DNA of 61,990 bases from Mycobacterium sp. Marseille-P9652 (GTDB taxonomy: Bacteria; Actinomycetota; Actinomycetes; Mycobacteriales; Mycobacteriaceae), in assembly GCF_902652685.1 (NCBI RefSeq), contig NZ_CACRUY010000032.1:1-61990 (forward strand), in the 5' to 3' direction. Positions 8,456-16,612 of this stretch are shown here, in pieces. Numbering within the stretch: the first letter of the stretch is position 1; every line of letters begins with the position of its first letter. Position numbers and translations under genes: made by a program. A model generated the notes under the pieces. It worked only from the letters and a program-made list of their open reading frames with translations, did not search any database and was not told the origin of the DNA.

Positions 8456-9123
8456 CCGCGACGTCGGCCGTGCGCCCGGGCCCGGATCGCGATCAGACCA
8501 TGGCGGGTCTTCTGAACCAATACGGCTCATTCGCCGAACTCATTGGCGCATTGGATGCTTTGGAGTGGACCCGCCGAACGCGCTGCGCCGGCTGGCAAGT
8601 GCGCGACGTCGCCGGCCACGTGGTGGGACAGGCAATGGACGTGGTCGGCGGCACGATCGGCAGTCGCACGCCCGATGACCAGGCCGCGGCCCTGCGCGGC
8701 GAATCCCCCACCGCGCTCGCGGCATCGTTGCGCAGCGCGATGGATTCGGTGTCAGGGCTGATGACGGTGTTCGACGACGCGCTCTGGTCAGCGCCCAGCC
8801 CCGCACCCGGGCTCACGATTGGCCAGGGCATGCACGCGCTGCTGCAGGACGCCTACGTGCACGGCGACGACATCCGCGCCGCCCTGGGCCTGCCCTTCGA
8901 TCCCGGCCCGGGCCTGCACGCCAGCCTCGACTTCGTCCTCGGCGCATTGCTCCGCGACGAAACCGCGGCCGCCGAACCAGCGATCGCGAAGCTGCTGACC
9001 GTCCCCGCCGAAGGCTTCGGCGAGAGAACCGGCATGGCGCCGCACGATTTGCTGCTCGCCGCCACCGGCCGGTCCGATCCGGCGCGCCTGCGCCTACCCG
9101 ACACGATCAACATCTTCCGCTGA
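8452..9123 (+). CDS. mycothiol-dependent maleylpyruvate isomerase/DinB-like protein (TIGR03086 type)
   Basis: A 223-aa protein of the actinobacterial DinB/maleylpyruvate-isomerase-like group. The helix containing RTRCAGWQVRDVAGHVVGQ carries the first metal-binding His. The later ALLQDAYVHGDDIRAALG block supplies the paired His residues. Such four-helix proteins bind a divalent metal and several use mycothiol as cofactor. The specific reaction is unknown. Translation is coupled to the upstream oxidoreductase by ATGA. A role with that enzyme in detoxifying or degrading a small molecule is an inference from the operon. Confidence 0.82.
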   Translation: MTATSAVRPGPDRDQTMAGLLNQYGSFAELIGALDALEWTRRTRCAGWQVRDVAGHVVGQAMDVVGGTIGSRTPDDQAAALRGESPTALAASLRSAMDSVSGLMTVFDDALWSAPSPAPGLTIGQGMHALLQDAYVHGDDIRAALGLPFDPGPGLHASLDFVLGALLRDETAAAEPAIAKLLTVPAEGFGERTGMAPHDLLLAATGRSDPARLRLPDTINIFR

Positions 9124-9152
9124 ACCCCGCCGTGACACTGAAAGCTGGCACC

Positions 9153-9554
9153 ATGAACACTTCCCATCACGCCACCGACCTTCCCTCCCTCCCGTTCGCC
9201 GAGACTTTGCGGATCGGCGTTGGGGAGGTGACCGCCGAACAGGTGACTGCCACGATGGCGTGGGCCGAGCATCTGTGCACCACCGGCGGCATTCTGCACG
9301 GCGGAGCGCTCATGGCCTTCGCCGACACCGTGGGCGCCATATGCGCAGTCGCCAACCTGCCGGAGGGCGCGGGCACCTCCACCATCGAGTCGAAGACCAA
9401 CTTCTTCCGCGCGGTACGCGGCGGCGTCGTGACCGCTACATGCAATCCCTTGCACGTCGGCCGCAGCACCATCGTCGTGCAGACGAACTTGACCGATGAT
9501 CGCGGCAAACGAGTCGCTCAAGTCACCCAGACCCAGGCCGTATTGGGCCCGTAA
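9153..9554 (+). CDS. PaaI-type hotdog-fold thioesterase
   Basis: A 133-aa single hotdog domain. The GGILHGGALMAFADTVGA block is the PaaI-type signature, in which the central helix carries the catalytic Asp/Asn region. ESKTNFFRAVRGG and a C-terminal TQTQAV strand complete the fold. It probably hydrolyses an acyl-CoA thioester in the cytoplasm. ATG 9153 gives the normal length; a GTG at 9132 would add 7 residues. It lies 29 bp after the DinB-like gene on the same strand and is likely the third gene of that operon. Confidence 0.85.
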   Translation: MNTSHHATDLPSLPFAETLRIGVGEVTAEQVTATMAWAEHLCTTGGILHGGALMAFADTVGAICAVANLPEGAGTSTIESKTNFFRAVRGGVVTATCNPLHVGRSTIVVQTNLTDDRGKRVAQVTQTQAVLGP

Positions 9555-9569
9555 GAAGGTTGCCGCGCG

Positions 9570-9920
9570 TCAGCCGGGGAGCCGGTTCGACAGCAACGGC
9601 GCCAGCAGCGCCGGGCAGTAGGTGGCGATCGCGATGATGCTGAACACGCCCGCCGCCTCCTGCGACATCCCGGAGGCGTCGGCCGCGGCGGCGACGGCCG
9701 AGTCGAACGTGCCGCCCGGCCGCACGACGTCGGGGCAGACCGACTGCCCGAGGGCCGTGGCGGTGCCGGGCTCGGCGACCGGGACGCCCGCGTTCGTCAA
9801 CGCCCTGAGGAAGGCGTCGCCCATCAGGTCCGCGTGGGCGGGGGCGGGCAGCGCGGCCGTCAGGCCGGCCATGCCCGCGGTGACGCCCAGGATCCGGAGC
9901 GCGGTCAACGTCGGAAGCAT
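9570..9920 (-). CDS. small exported DUF732-type protein in the lprJ position
   Basis: A 116-aa protein with a hydrophobic N-terminus ending in PAPAHA-D, a likely signal peptide cleaved near residue 30. The mature part resembles the DUF732 pattern: D-AFLRALTNAGV, then LGQSVCPDV and a second Cys in ATYCPAL, giving a likely disulfide. No lipobox cysteine is present, so it should be secreted rather than lipid-anchored. It lies 71 bp downstream of tyrS on the same strand, the position of lprJ in M. tuberculosis. It may be a divergent counterpart. Function unknown. Confidence 0.72.
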   Translation of the reverse strand: MLPTLTALRILGVTAGMAGLTAALPAPAHADLMGDAFLRALTNAGVPVAEPGTATALGQSVCPDVVRPGGTFDSAVAAAADASGMSQEAAGVFSIIAIATYCPALLAPLLSNRLPG

Positions 9921-9991
9921 CGTGACAACGGTGGTCGGTGAGGATCACGTCCTCGACACGGCGGAGACACGGCGTGGCAACGCTTTGCGTA

Positions 9992-11272
9992 TTAAGGCCC
10001 GTCGACCCGTTGCACTCCGGCGATGTTGCGCTTGCCGCGGCGCAGCACGAGCCACCGCCCGTGCAGGAAGTCCCCGGGCTGCGGCGCCCACTCCTCGCTC
10101 TCGATGCGGGTGTTGTTGACCGAGACGCCGCCCTCGCCGATGGTGCGGCGCGCCGCCTTCCGGCTCTCGGAAAGGCCCGTCGCGACCAGCAGGTCGACGA
10201 TCCCGTCCGGCTCGCCGGGCTTGAGCTCGGCGACCGGGGTCTCGCGCAACGCGGCGGACAGCGTGGCCTCGTCCAGCCGATCGAGTTCGCCCTGCCCGAA
10301 CAGCGCCCGGCTGGCGTGCTCGACGGCTTCGGTGGCCGCTTCGCCGTGGACCAGCACGGTCAGTTCGTGGGCGAGGCGCCGCTGCGCGGCCCGTTGCTGC
10401 GGGCGCTCGACCGTGGCCTGCTCCAGCTCGGCCAGCTCGTCGGCGGACAGGAAAGTGAACCAGCGCAGGTAGCGGATCACGTCGGCGTCGGCGGTGTTCA
10501 CGAAGTACTGGTACCAGGCGTACGGGGTGGTCATCTCGGGGTCGAGCCACAGGCTGCCGCCGCCGGTGGACTTGCCGAACTTGGTGCCGTCCGCGGCGGT
10601 CACGAGCGGGACCGTCAGCGCGTGCACCGACGCGCCCAGCTTCTGCCGCACCAGGCGGACGCCCGCGATGATGTTGCCCCACTGGTCCGAGCCGCCGATC
10701 TGCAGCGTGCAGCCGTAGCGGCGGTGCAGTTCGACGTAGTCGTTGGCCTGCAAGAGCATGTAGCTGAACTCCGTATAGGAGATGCCCTCGCCTTCGAGGC
10801 GGCGCCGGATGGTGTCGCGGTCCAGCATCACGTTGACCGAGAAGTGCTTGCCGATGTCGCGCAGGAACTCGATCGCCGACAGCGGCGCGGTCCAGTCGAG
10901 GTTGTTGACGACGAGCGCGCCGGTTTCTGAGGTGTCGAAGTCGACGAAGCGCTCCAGCTGTCCGCGGATCTTCTCGGTCCACTCGGCGACGGTGTCGGCC
11001 TCGTTGAGGCCGCGTTCGCCGACGTCGCGCGGGTCGCCGATCATGCCTGTGGCGCCGCCGGCGAGCACGATGGGCCGGTGGCCCGCCCGTTGGAACCGCC
11101 GCAGCGCCAGCAGGGGCACCAGATGGCCGGCGTGCAGGCTGGGCGCGGTCGGGTCGAAGCCGGCATACACGGTCAGCGGCTCGCGCCGGGCGTCGGCGGC
11201 GAGCGCGTCGAGGTCGGTGGACTGCGCGATCAAACCGCGCCAGCCGAGTTCGTCGAGGATCCCGGAAGACAT
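9992..11272 (-). CDS. tyrS: tyrosyl-tRNA synthetase
   Basis: A 426-aa class I aminoacyl-tRNA synthetase charging tRNA-Tyr. The HIGH motif is HAGH (47-50), in the context [13 protein letters not shown]. The KMSKS loop is KFGKS near 231-235. The bacterial-type TyrRS S4 domain closes the protein ([18 protein letters not shown]). Length is typical of the bacterial form. ATG 11272 is the only sensible start; the upstream 128 bp is a divergent gap shared with the symporter gene. No T-box or other leader structure is apparent. Confidence 0.97.
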   Translation of the reverse strand: MSSGILDELGWRGLIAQSTDLDALAADARREPLTVYAGFDPTAPSLHAGHLVPLLALRRFQRAGHRPIVLAGGATGMIGDPRDVGERGLNEADTVAEWTEKIRGQLERFVDFDTSETGALVVNNLDWTAPLSAIEFLRDIGKHFSVNVMLDRDTIRRRLEGEGISYTEFSYMLLQANDYVELHRRYGCTLQIGGSDQWGNIIAGVRLVRQKLGASVHALTVPLVTAADGTKFGKSTGGGSLWLDPEMTTPYAWYQYFVNTADADVIRYLRWFTFLSADELAELEQATVERPQQRAAQRRLAHELTVLVHGEAATEAVEHASRALFGQGELDRLDEATLSAALRETPVAELKPGEPDGIVDLLVATGLSESRKAARRTIGEGGVSVNNTRIESEEWAPQPGDFLHGRWLVLRRGKRNIAGVQRVDGP

Positions 11273-11400
11273 CGCGCACGACTCTAGTCGCTCGCACCGC
11301 CACGATTCGCCCGCGCGCCGCTCTGTAAGGCAAGCTAACTAGGTGGCGCATCGTCGCGCCATCGACTTCCCCGTACGCGCACCCAACAACGCGGAGCGTC

Positions 11401-12279
11401 ATGGACAACCGATACTGGCCGCTGGTCGTCGCCGTCATCATGCTCGCTCTCGGGCTGACGCTCACGATCGATGACTTCAAGCGGGCCGCCACGCTGCGCA
11501 AACCACTGGCCGTCGCGCTTGCCTGCCAGTCGCTGTTGCTGCCCGCCCTGTGCCTGCTGATCGCCGAGGGCTTCCACCTCGAACCGCATCTGGCGGTCGG
11601 GCTCATGCTGATGTCGGCGACGCCCGGCGGGACGATGTCGAACCTGCTCAGCCACCTGTTCAACGGGGACCTGGCCCTTAACCTCACCATGACCGCAATC
11701 AACGCCGTCCTGTCGATCGTGGCCCTGCCCGCGATTCTGGCGGTATCCATGACGTGGTTTCTGGGCCAGGGGCGGTTCCTCCCGCTGCAGCTGGACAAGT
11801 TCGGGGCGGTGATCGGCCTTGTCCTGGTGCCCATCGCGATCGGGGTTGCCATCCGTCACCGATTCCCCGCGCTGGCCAGGCGACTGCAGAAGCCGGTCCG
11901 AATCGCCGCGGTCGCGCTGCTGGCGCTCGCCATCGTCGCGGCCATCGCCGGGGGACGAACGACGCTGTGGCACAACATCGGACTTTTGACCGGGGCCGTC
12001 GTCGCCTTCTGCGCGGTGAGCCTGACCGTCGGCTACCTGGCGCCCCGCCTGATGCGGCTGGCCCCGCGGCAGGCCGTTGCGGTCAGCCTGGAGGTCGGCA
12101 TGCACAACGCCGTCGTGGCCATGGGCATTGCGTTGAGCCCCCAGCTGCTGAACAGCGCCGTAATGGCCACGCCGGCAGCGGTATACAGCGCCGTCGCGCC
12201 ACTGCTGGCCGTGGCGTTCGTTCTCCTGGCCCGACGGGTCGACCCGGCCTTCCGCGCCGTCTCCCCCGCCGCCGTCTAG
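11401..12279 (+). CDS. bile acid:sodium symporter (BASS) family transporter
   Basis: A 292-aa integral membrane protein with about 8-10 hydrophobic helices and no signal peptide. The [16 protein letters not shown] segment is the family signature, placing polar residues in the core near the sodium sites. [15 protein letters not shown] and [14 protein letters not shown] match the second half of the inverted repeat. Bacterial members carry organic anions or unknown solutes, not necessarily bile acids. A GGAG site lies 6 nt before ATG 11401. It converges with mpg, overlapping its stop by 4 bases. Confidence 0.86.
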   Translation: MDNRYWPLVVAVIMLALGLTLTIDDFKRAATLRKPLAVALACQSLLLPALCLLIAEGFHLEPHLAVGLMLMSATPGGTMSNLLSHLFNGDLALNLTMTAINAVLSIVALPAILAVSMTWFLGQGRFLPLQLDKFGAVIGLVLVPIAIGVAIRHRFPALARRLQKPVRIAAVALLALAIVAAIAGGRTTLWHNIGLLTGAVVAFCAVSLTVGYLAPRLMRLAPRQAVAVSLEVGMHNAVVAMGIALSPQLLNSAVMATPAAVYSAVAPLLAVAFVLLARRVDPAFRAVSPAAV

Positions 12280-12887
12280 TCACTCATCCCAGGGGCGGGA
12301 GCGCGTGGGCTGCGCCGGTAGGCCGAGACTTCCTGGCGCCCGGCCAGCCACAGCCGCCACGGCCGGTCGGCGGCCTGGCTGACCCCGACCCGCGGACCGT
12401 AGACGGCGGTCAGGGGCTTGCGCAGTTGCACGGTCACCGGGCTGTCGGGGTCGAACAGGTCGAGGCCGTTGTCGTCCATCGTGATTCCCAGCGCCGAGCA
12501 CAGGTTGCCGGGACCGCGCGCGAGCGCCGCGGTGCGCACCAGTTCGCCGCGACGGGCCCGCGCGACGTCCGTGCCGTCCTCGAGGGCGGCGGCGCGCAGC
12601 AGCACCGCCGCGGCGGTGCCGTCGGGTCCGCACGAGACGTTGGCGCACACGTGGATGCCGTGGCTGCGATAGGTGTAGAGGCGGCCGGGCGGGCCGAACA
12701 TGACGGCGTTGCGGCCGGACGGTCCGCGGTAGGAGTGGGCGGCGGCGTCCGGCCAGGGCCCGTCGGGGACCCCGCCGTAGGCCTCGACCTCGACGACGAC
12801 CGCACGCACACCCCGTCCGACGAGGGTGGCACCGAGCAGTCGGCGCGCGGCCTCGACCGGGTCGACCAGCAGCCTGCCCGCCGTCAC
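12276..12887 (-). CDS. mpg: 3-methyladenine DNA glycosylase (AAG/MPG family)
   Basis: A 203-aa base-excision enzyme that flips out and removes alkylated purines. [20 protein letters not shown] carries the catalytic Glu region. [17 protein letters not shown] and [14 protein letters not shown] supply the conserved DNA-binding and active-site blocks. GTG 12887 is chosen because it gives the same length as M. tuberculosis Mpg; a GTG at 12926 would add 13 residues but would press against the divergent amt start. It is the counterpart of Rv1688. Confidence 0.92.
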   Translation of the reverse strand: MTAGRLLVDPVEAARRLLGATLVGRGVRAVVVEVEAYGGVPDGPWPDAAAHSYRGPSGRNAVMFGPPGRLYTYRSHGIHVCANVSCGPDGTAAAVLLRAAALEDGTDVARARRGELVRTAALARGPGNLCSALGITMDDNGLDLFDPDSPVTVQLRKPLTAVYGPRVGVSQAADRPWRLWLAGRQEVSAYRRSPRAPAPGMSD

Positions 12888-12929
12888 GCTTCGGTAACCT
12901 ACCGGCACCGTCTTCGAGGAGCTCACACG

Positions 12930-14204
12930 ATGCAAGGGATCGACCCCGCCGCCACGGCGTGGCTGCTGGCCAGCACGGCGCTCGTGCTGCTGATGACACC
13001 GGGCCTGGCCATCTTCTACGGCGGCATGGTCCGCACCACCGGCGTGCTCAACATGATCATGATGAGCTTCATCTCGATCCCGCTGGTCACGGTGGCGTGG
13101 CTGCTCGTCGGCTACACGCTGGCGTTCTCCGAGGACGGGGCGGGCGGGTTCATCGGCAACCTCGCGCACATCGGGATGCTCGGCATCACCCCCGACTCCC
13201 GCCACGGCGCCGTCCCCGAACTGCTGTACGCCACGTTCCAGTTGACCTTTGCGATCATCACCGCCGCCCTGGTGAGCGGCGCGATCGCCGACCGGGCAAA
13301 GTTCGCCGCCTGGATGGTGTTCGTCCCGGTGTGGGGCATCGCCGTGTATTCGGTGGTGGCCCACTGGGTGTGGGGAGCCGGCGGCTGGCTGGCCAAGCTG
13401 GGCGTGCTCGACTACGCGGGCGGTCTGGTGGTCGAGATCGTCTCGGGCTCGTCGGCGCTGGCGCTGGCGCTCGTGCTGGGACCGCGAATCGGGTTCAAGA
13501 AGGACGCCATGCGCCCGCACAACCTGCCGCTCGTCCTGCTCGGTGTCGGGCTGCTGTGGTTCGGCTGGTTCGGGTTCAATGCCGGCTCCGCGATGGCCGC
13601 CAACGGCACCGCCGCGGCCATCTTCCTCAACACCCTCGTCGCCGGGTGTCTCGGCATGCTCGGCTGGCTGTCGGTCGAACAGATCCGCGACGGCAGGCCG
13701 ACCACGTTCGGCGCGGCGTCCGGGGTGGTGGCCGGACTGGTGGCGATCACGCCGTCGTGCGGAACCGTCAACACGCTGGGCGCCGCGGTCGTCGGCCTCG
13801 CGGCCGGCATCGTCTGCTCGTTCGCGGTGGCGGTGAAGTTCCGCCTCAACTATGACGATTCGCTCGACGTGGTCGGTGTGCACTTCGTCGGCGGCGTCGT
13901 CGGGGTGTCGTTGATCGGGCTGCTCGCGACGGCGGTCATGACGTCGGGCCCGCGGGGGCTGTTCTACGGCGGCGGGTTCGGCCAGCTGGGCAAGCAGTCA
14001 TTGGCGATCGTGGTCGTCGCGCTGTACGCGTTCACGGTGTCCTACCTCATCGCGAAGGTCATCGACCGGGTCATGGGCTTCCGGGTCAGCGCCGAAGACG
14101 AGACCACCGGCGTCGACTTCACCCAGCACGCCGAGACGGCCTACGCCGAGGGCGTGCAGGGCCACCTGCCGCTGCGCCGGCCGGGACCGGGCACTCCCGA
14201 GTAG
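12930..14204 (+). CDS. amt: ammonium transporter (Amt/MEP) with His-to-Glu twin-His site
   Basis: A 424-aa, ~11-helix inner-membrane channel for ammonium. [33 protein letters not shown] and [17 protein letters not shown] are family signatures. The recruitment Asp161 (LDYAGG) and gate Phe107 are kept. The first pore histidine of the twin-His pair is replaced by Glu169 (GLVVEIVSG; codon GAG at 13434-13436), whereas the second, His318 (GVHFVGG), is kept. It is not in the M. tuberculosis order at this place, so it is an extra or relocated amt. No glnB-type gene is adjacent. Confidence 0.93.
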   Translation: MQGIDPAATAWLLASTALVLLMTPGLAIFYGGMVRTTGVLNMIMMSFISIPLVTVAWLLVGYTLAFSEDGAGGFIGNLAHIGMLGITPDSRHGAVPELLYATFQLTFAIITAALVSGAIADRAKFAAWMVFVPVWGIAVYSVVAHWVWGAGGWLAKLGVLDYAGGLVVEIVSGSSALALALVLGPRIGFKKDAMRPHNLPLVLLGVGLLWFGWFGFNAGSAMAANGTAAAIFLNTLVAGCLGMLGWLSVEQIRDGRPTTFGAASGVVAGLVAITPSCGTVNTLGAAVVGLAAGIVCSFAVAVKFRLNYDDSLDVVGVHFVGGVVGVSLIGLLATAVMTSGPRGLFYGGGFGQLGKQSLAIVVVALYAFTVSYLIAKVIDRVMGFRVSAEDETTGVDFTQHAETAYAEGVQGHLPLRRPGPGTPE

Positions 14205-14235
14205 CCTCGCCCACCGCGCATCTCGCGACGCCCCC

Positions 14236-14264
14236 TTGACAACTCGCCCATCCGGGCGGATATT
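14236..14264 (+). promoter_or_regulatory. sigma-A-type promoter of the ABC exporter operon
   Basis: TTGACA at 14236-14241 and GATATT at 14259-14264 are separated by 17 bp. The expected transcription start (about 14271) coincides with the ATG at 14271, so the mRNA should be leaderless, which is common in mycobacteria. No ribosome site precedes the ATG. Confidence 0.65.
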
Positions 14265-14295
14265 CATCACATGATGAGTTCATCTAGTGATGAAT
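14262..14295. promoter_or_regulatory. 34-bp palindrome over the -10 box and start codon, likely TetR operator
   Basis: ATTCATCAC (14262-14270) and GTGATGAAT (14287-14295) are perfect 9-bp inverted arms. The 16 bp between them continue the symmetry through GATGA/TCATC, so 14 of 17 arm positions match. It covers the end of the -10 box, the predicted start site and the first eight codons. A bound dimer would block initiation. The TetR gene at 15799 ends this operon, so autorepression is the simple reading. Confidence 0.65.
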
Positions 14296-15035
14296 TACTC
14301 GCCAAGGGCCACTTCCCGGCCGTTCAGATTGAGCACTTGCGCGTCATGCGCGGCAAACGGCCTGCGCTGCACGACTTTTCGGTGCATATCGCGCAGGGCA
14401 CCATCACCGGCATCCTCGGCCCGTCGGGCTGCGGGAAGACGACCCTGATGCGCTGCATCGTCGGCACCCAGATCGTGACGTCGGGCACGGTGACCGTGCT
14501 CGGCCGCCCGGCGGGCAGCCCCGCCCTGCGCCGCCGCGTGAGCTACATGCCGCAGGACCCGACGATCTACAACGACCTGCGCATCATCGACAACGTCCGC
14601 TACTTCGCCTCGCTGTACGGCTTCGACAGCCGCGCCGCCGACGTCGCGATCGACGGGGTCGGCCTGACCGACCACCGAACCGCTTACTGCGGCAACCTTT
14701 CCGGCGGCCAGCGCACCCGGGTGTCGCTGGCCTGCGCGCTGGTCTGCCGGCCCGAACTGCTCGTGCTCGACGAGCCCACCGTCGGACTGGACCCGGTGCT
14801 GCGGGTCGATCTGTGGGAGCAGTTCACCGATCTCGCCCGCGGCGGTACCACCCTCCTCGTCTCCAGCCACGTCATGGACGAGGCCGACCACTGCGGCGAC
14901 CTGCTGCTCATGCGCGACGGCGCACTGGTCGCGCACACCACCCCGTCCCGACTACGAGAGGACACCGGATGCACGTCACTGGAGGACGCGTTCCTGTCCA
15001 TCATCAGGCGCAGCACCACGCAAAAAGCCGGTTAG
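14271..15035 (+). CDS. ABC transporter ATP-binding protein (Rv1687c-like)
   Basis: A 254-aa ATPase of a drug/lipid-type ABC-2 exporter. Walker A is GPSGCGKT, the signature LSGGQRTR, Walker B LLVLDEP with the H-loop SSHVMDEADH. It is a half transporter without membrane segments and should pair with the permease that overlaps its 3' end. ATG 14271 (or 14274) is chosen because the predicted mRNA starts there. The order ATPase-permease-TetR equals Rv1687c-Rv1686c-Rv1685c. The exported substrate is unknown. Confidence 0.93.
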   Translation: MMSSSSDELLAKGHFPAVQIEHLRVMRGKRPALHDFSVHIAQGTITGILGPSGCGKTTLMRCIVGTQIVTSGTVTVLGRPAGSPALRRRVSYMPQDPTIYNDLRIIDNVRYFASLYGFDSRAADVAIDGVGLTDHRTAYCGNLSGGQRTRVSLACALVCRPELLVLDEPTVGLDPVLRVDLWEQFTDLARGGTTLLVSSHVMDEADHCGDLLLMRDGALVAHTTPSRLREDTGCTSLEDAFLSIIRRSTTQKAG

Positions 15036-15796
15036 GCGGCGCCTCCCTCAAGCCGTTCGCGGCCACCACGACGCGGATCCTGCGCCAGCTGGCCGCCGAC
15101 CGCCGCAGCATCGCGCTCATCCTGGTCGTGCCGGTCCTGGTGATCACGCTGATGTACTTCATGTTCGAAGACGCGCCACACCGCCCGGGCACCCCGACGC
15201 CGTTCAACAACGCGTGCCTGATCCTGCTGGGCCTGTTCCCGCTCTTCGTGATGTTCATCATCACCTCGATCACCATGCAGCGGGAACGCGCGTCGGGCAC
15301 CTTGGAGCGCATCCTGACCACTCCTCTGCGCCGCCTCGACCTACTGATCGCGTACGGCACCGCCTTCTCGGTTGCCGCCGCGGCGCAAGCGAGCGTGGCG
15401 TGCGCCGTGTCGTTCTGGCTGCTGGGCTTCGACACCGCGGGCGATCCGCTGTGGGTGTTCGTCATCGCGATCGTCAACGCCGTCCTCGGCGTCGGGCTGG
15501 GTCTGCTGTGTAGCGCGTTCGCGCGCACCGAGTTTCAGGCCGTGCAATTCATCCCGCTGGTGATGGTGCCCCAGTTGCTGCTGGCCGGCATCATCGTGCC
15601 TCGGGCGATGATGGCGCACTGGCTGCTGTTGATCAGCGATGTCCTGCCGGCCAGCTACGCGCTGGAGGCGCTGCAGCAGGTGGGCGCCCATCCCGAGCTC
15701 ACCGACGTCGCCGTGCGTGACATCCTTGTCGTCATGGGTTTCGCATTCGCGGCGCTGTGCCTGGCGGCGGCGACGCTGCGACGGCGGACGCCGTAA
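14969..15796 (+). CDS. ABC-2 type transporter permease (Rv1686c-like)
   Basis: A 275-aa permease with six hydrophobic helices. They include ALILVVPVLVITLMYFMF near the N-terminus and FIPLVMVPQLLLAGIIVP, a typical ABC-2 block. The helix after RERASGTLERILTTPL is the intracellular coupling helix. The only canonical start in frame before the first helix is ATG 14969, preceded by GAGAGG at 7 nt. It gives a 67-bp overlap with the ATPase gene; a shorter protein from a rare codon near 15035 cannot be excluded. It forms the exporter with the upstream ATPase. Confidence 0.85.
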   Translation: MHVTGGRVPVHHQAQHHAKSRLGGASLKPFAATTTRILRQLAADRRSIALILVVPVLVITLMYFMFEDAPHRPGTPTPFNNACLILLGLFPLFVMFIITSITMQRERASGTLERILTTPLRRLDLLIAYGTAFSVAAAAQASVACAVSFWLLGFDTAGDPLWVFVIAIVNAVLGVGLGLLCSAFARTEFQAVQFIPLVMVPQLLLAGIIVPRAMMAHWLLLISDVLPASYALEALQQVGAHPELTDVAVRDILVVMGFAFAALCLAAATLRRRTP

Positions 15797-15798
15797 AC

Positions 15799-16422
15799 GT
15801 GACGGAAACCAAGACCGGGCGCAGAAGGCCCGGGCGGCCGGCCGGGACCTCCGACACCCGGGACCGAATCCTGACCAGCGCGCGGGAGTTGTTCGCGCGC
15901 AACGGGATCGCCAACACGTCGGTGCGGGCGGTGGCCGCGGCGGCCGGTGTGGACTCGGCATTGGTGCACCACTACTTCGGCACCAAGGAGCGGCTGTTCG
16001 CCGCGGCGGTCCACATCCCGATCGACCCGATGGAGATCATCGTTCCGCTGCGCGAGGTGCCCGTCGAGCAACTGGGCCACACGATTCCGTCAAAGTTGTT
16101 GCCGCTGTGGGACTCCGAGAAGGGCGCGGGCTTCATCGCCGCACTGCGATCGGTGATCGCCGGCTCGGAGGTCAACCTGTTCCGGTCGTTCATCCAGGAC
16201 GTCATCGCGGTCGAAGTCGGTACGCGCGTCGACGACCCGCCGGGCAGCGGCGTCATCCGCATCCAGTTCGTCGCGTCGCAGTTGGTGGGCGTGGTGATGG
16301 CCCGCTACATCCTGGAACTGGAGCCGTTCGCGTCGCTGCCGCCCGAGCGCATCGCCGACATGATCGCGCCGAACCTGCAGCGCTACCTCACCGGGGATCT
16401 GCCGGACGGCCTCGTTCCGTGA
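15799..16422 (+). CDS. TetR-family repressor of the ABC exporter (Rv1685c-like)
   Basis: A 207-aa regulator. A basic N-terminal tail (TGRRRPGRPAG) precedes the TetR helix-turn-helix at about 20-65 ([20 protein letters not shown], then LVHHYFGTKERLF). The C-terminal part is the TetR ligand-binding/dimer domain. GTG 15799 gives 207 aa, as in the M. tuberculosis protein. It starts 2 bp after the permease stop, so it is co-transcribed. It likely binds the palindrome at 14262-14295 and responds to a substrate of the exporter; both are inference. Confidence 0.9.
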   Translation: MTETKTGRRRPGRPAGTSDTRDRILTSARELFARNGIANTSVRAVAAAAGVDSALVHHYFGTKERLFAAAVHIPIDPMEIIVPLREVPVEQLGHTIPSKLLPLWDSEKGAGFIAALRSVIAGSEVNLFRSFIQDVIAVEVGTRVDDPPGSGVIRIQFVASQLVGVVMARYILELEPFASLPPERIADMIAPNLQRYLTGDLPDGLVP

Positions 16423-16612
16423 GCCGCGCGTGCTCGTCGTCGTCGACGTCGCGGGCCTCGTCGATCAGCAACACCGGGATGCCGTCCTCGATGCGGTACG
16501 CACGCCGCAGCCGCGGGTTGTAGAGCACGTCGTCGACGAGCAGCAGTGGGCCCCGGTCGGCCGGGCACACGAGAATGCTCAGCAGTGAATCGTCAACCAT
16601 CACCACGCCCAC
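16388..16612 (-). CDS. Trm112-like small protein (Rv1684-like)
   Basis: A 74-aa Trm112/UPF0434-type protein. The signature LLSILVCPADRGPLLL and LYNPRLRRAYRIEDGIPVLL fits the family fold. Only one Cys is present, so no zinc site like that of eukaryotic Trm112 is possible. Family members activate methyltransferases; the partner here is unknown. GTG 16612 gives the size known from M. tuberculosis; ATG 16600 would give 70 aa. It overlaps the end of the large Rv1683-like gene and converges with tetR, overlapping its 3' end by 35 bp. Confidence 0.85.
   Translation of the reverse strand: MGVVMVDDSLLSILVCPADRGPLLLVDDVLYNPRLRRAYRIEDGIPVLLIDEARDVDDDEHARLTERGRPADPR

Noticed and set aside
9570-9920. Naming the DUF732-type gene lprJ
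   Set aside because: Position fits, but there is no lipobox cysteine and I cannot verify homology from sequence alone.
11326-11343. TAAGGCAAG-CTAACTAGG between tyrS and the BASS transporter looks like an iron-regulator (IdeR) box
   Set aside because: The halves resemble the consensus but the central base is missing, so spacing is 18 instead of 19, and one half has two mismatches. Neither flanking gene is an iron gene.
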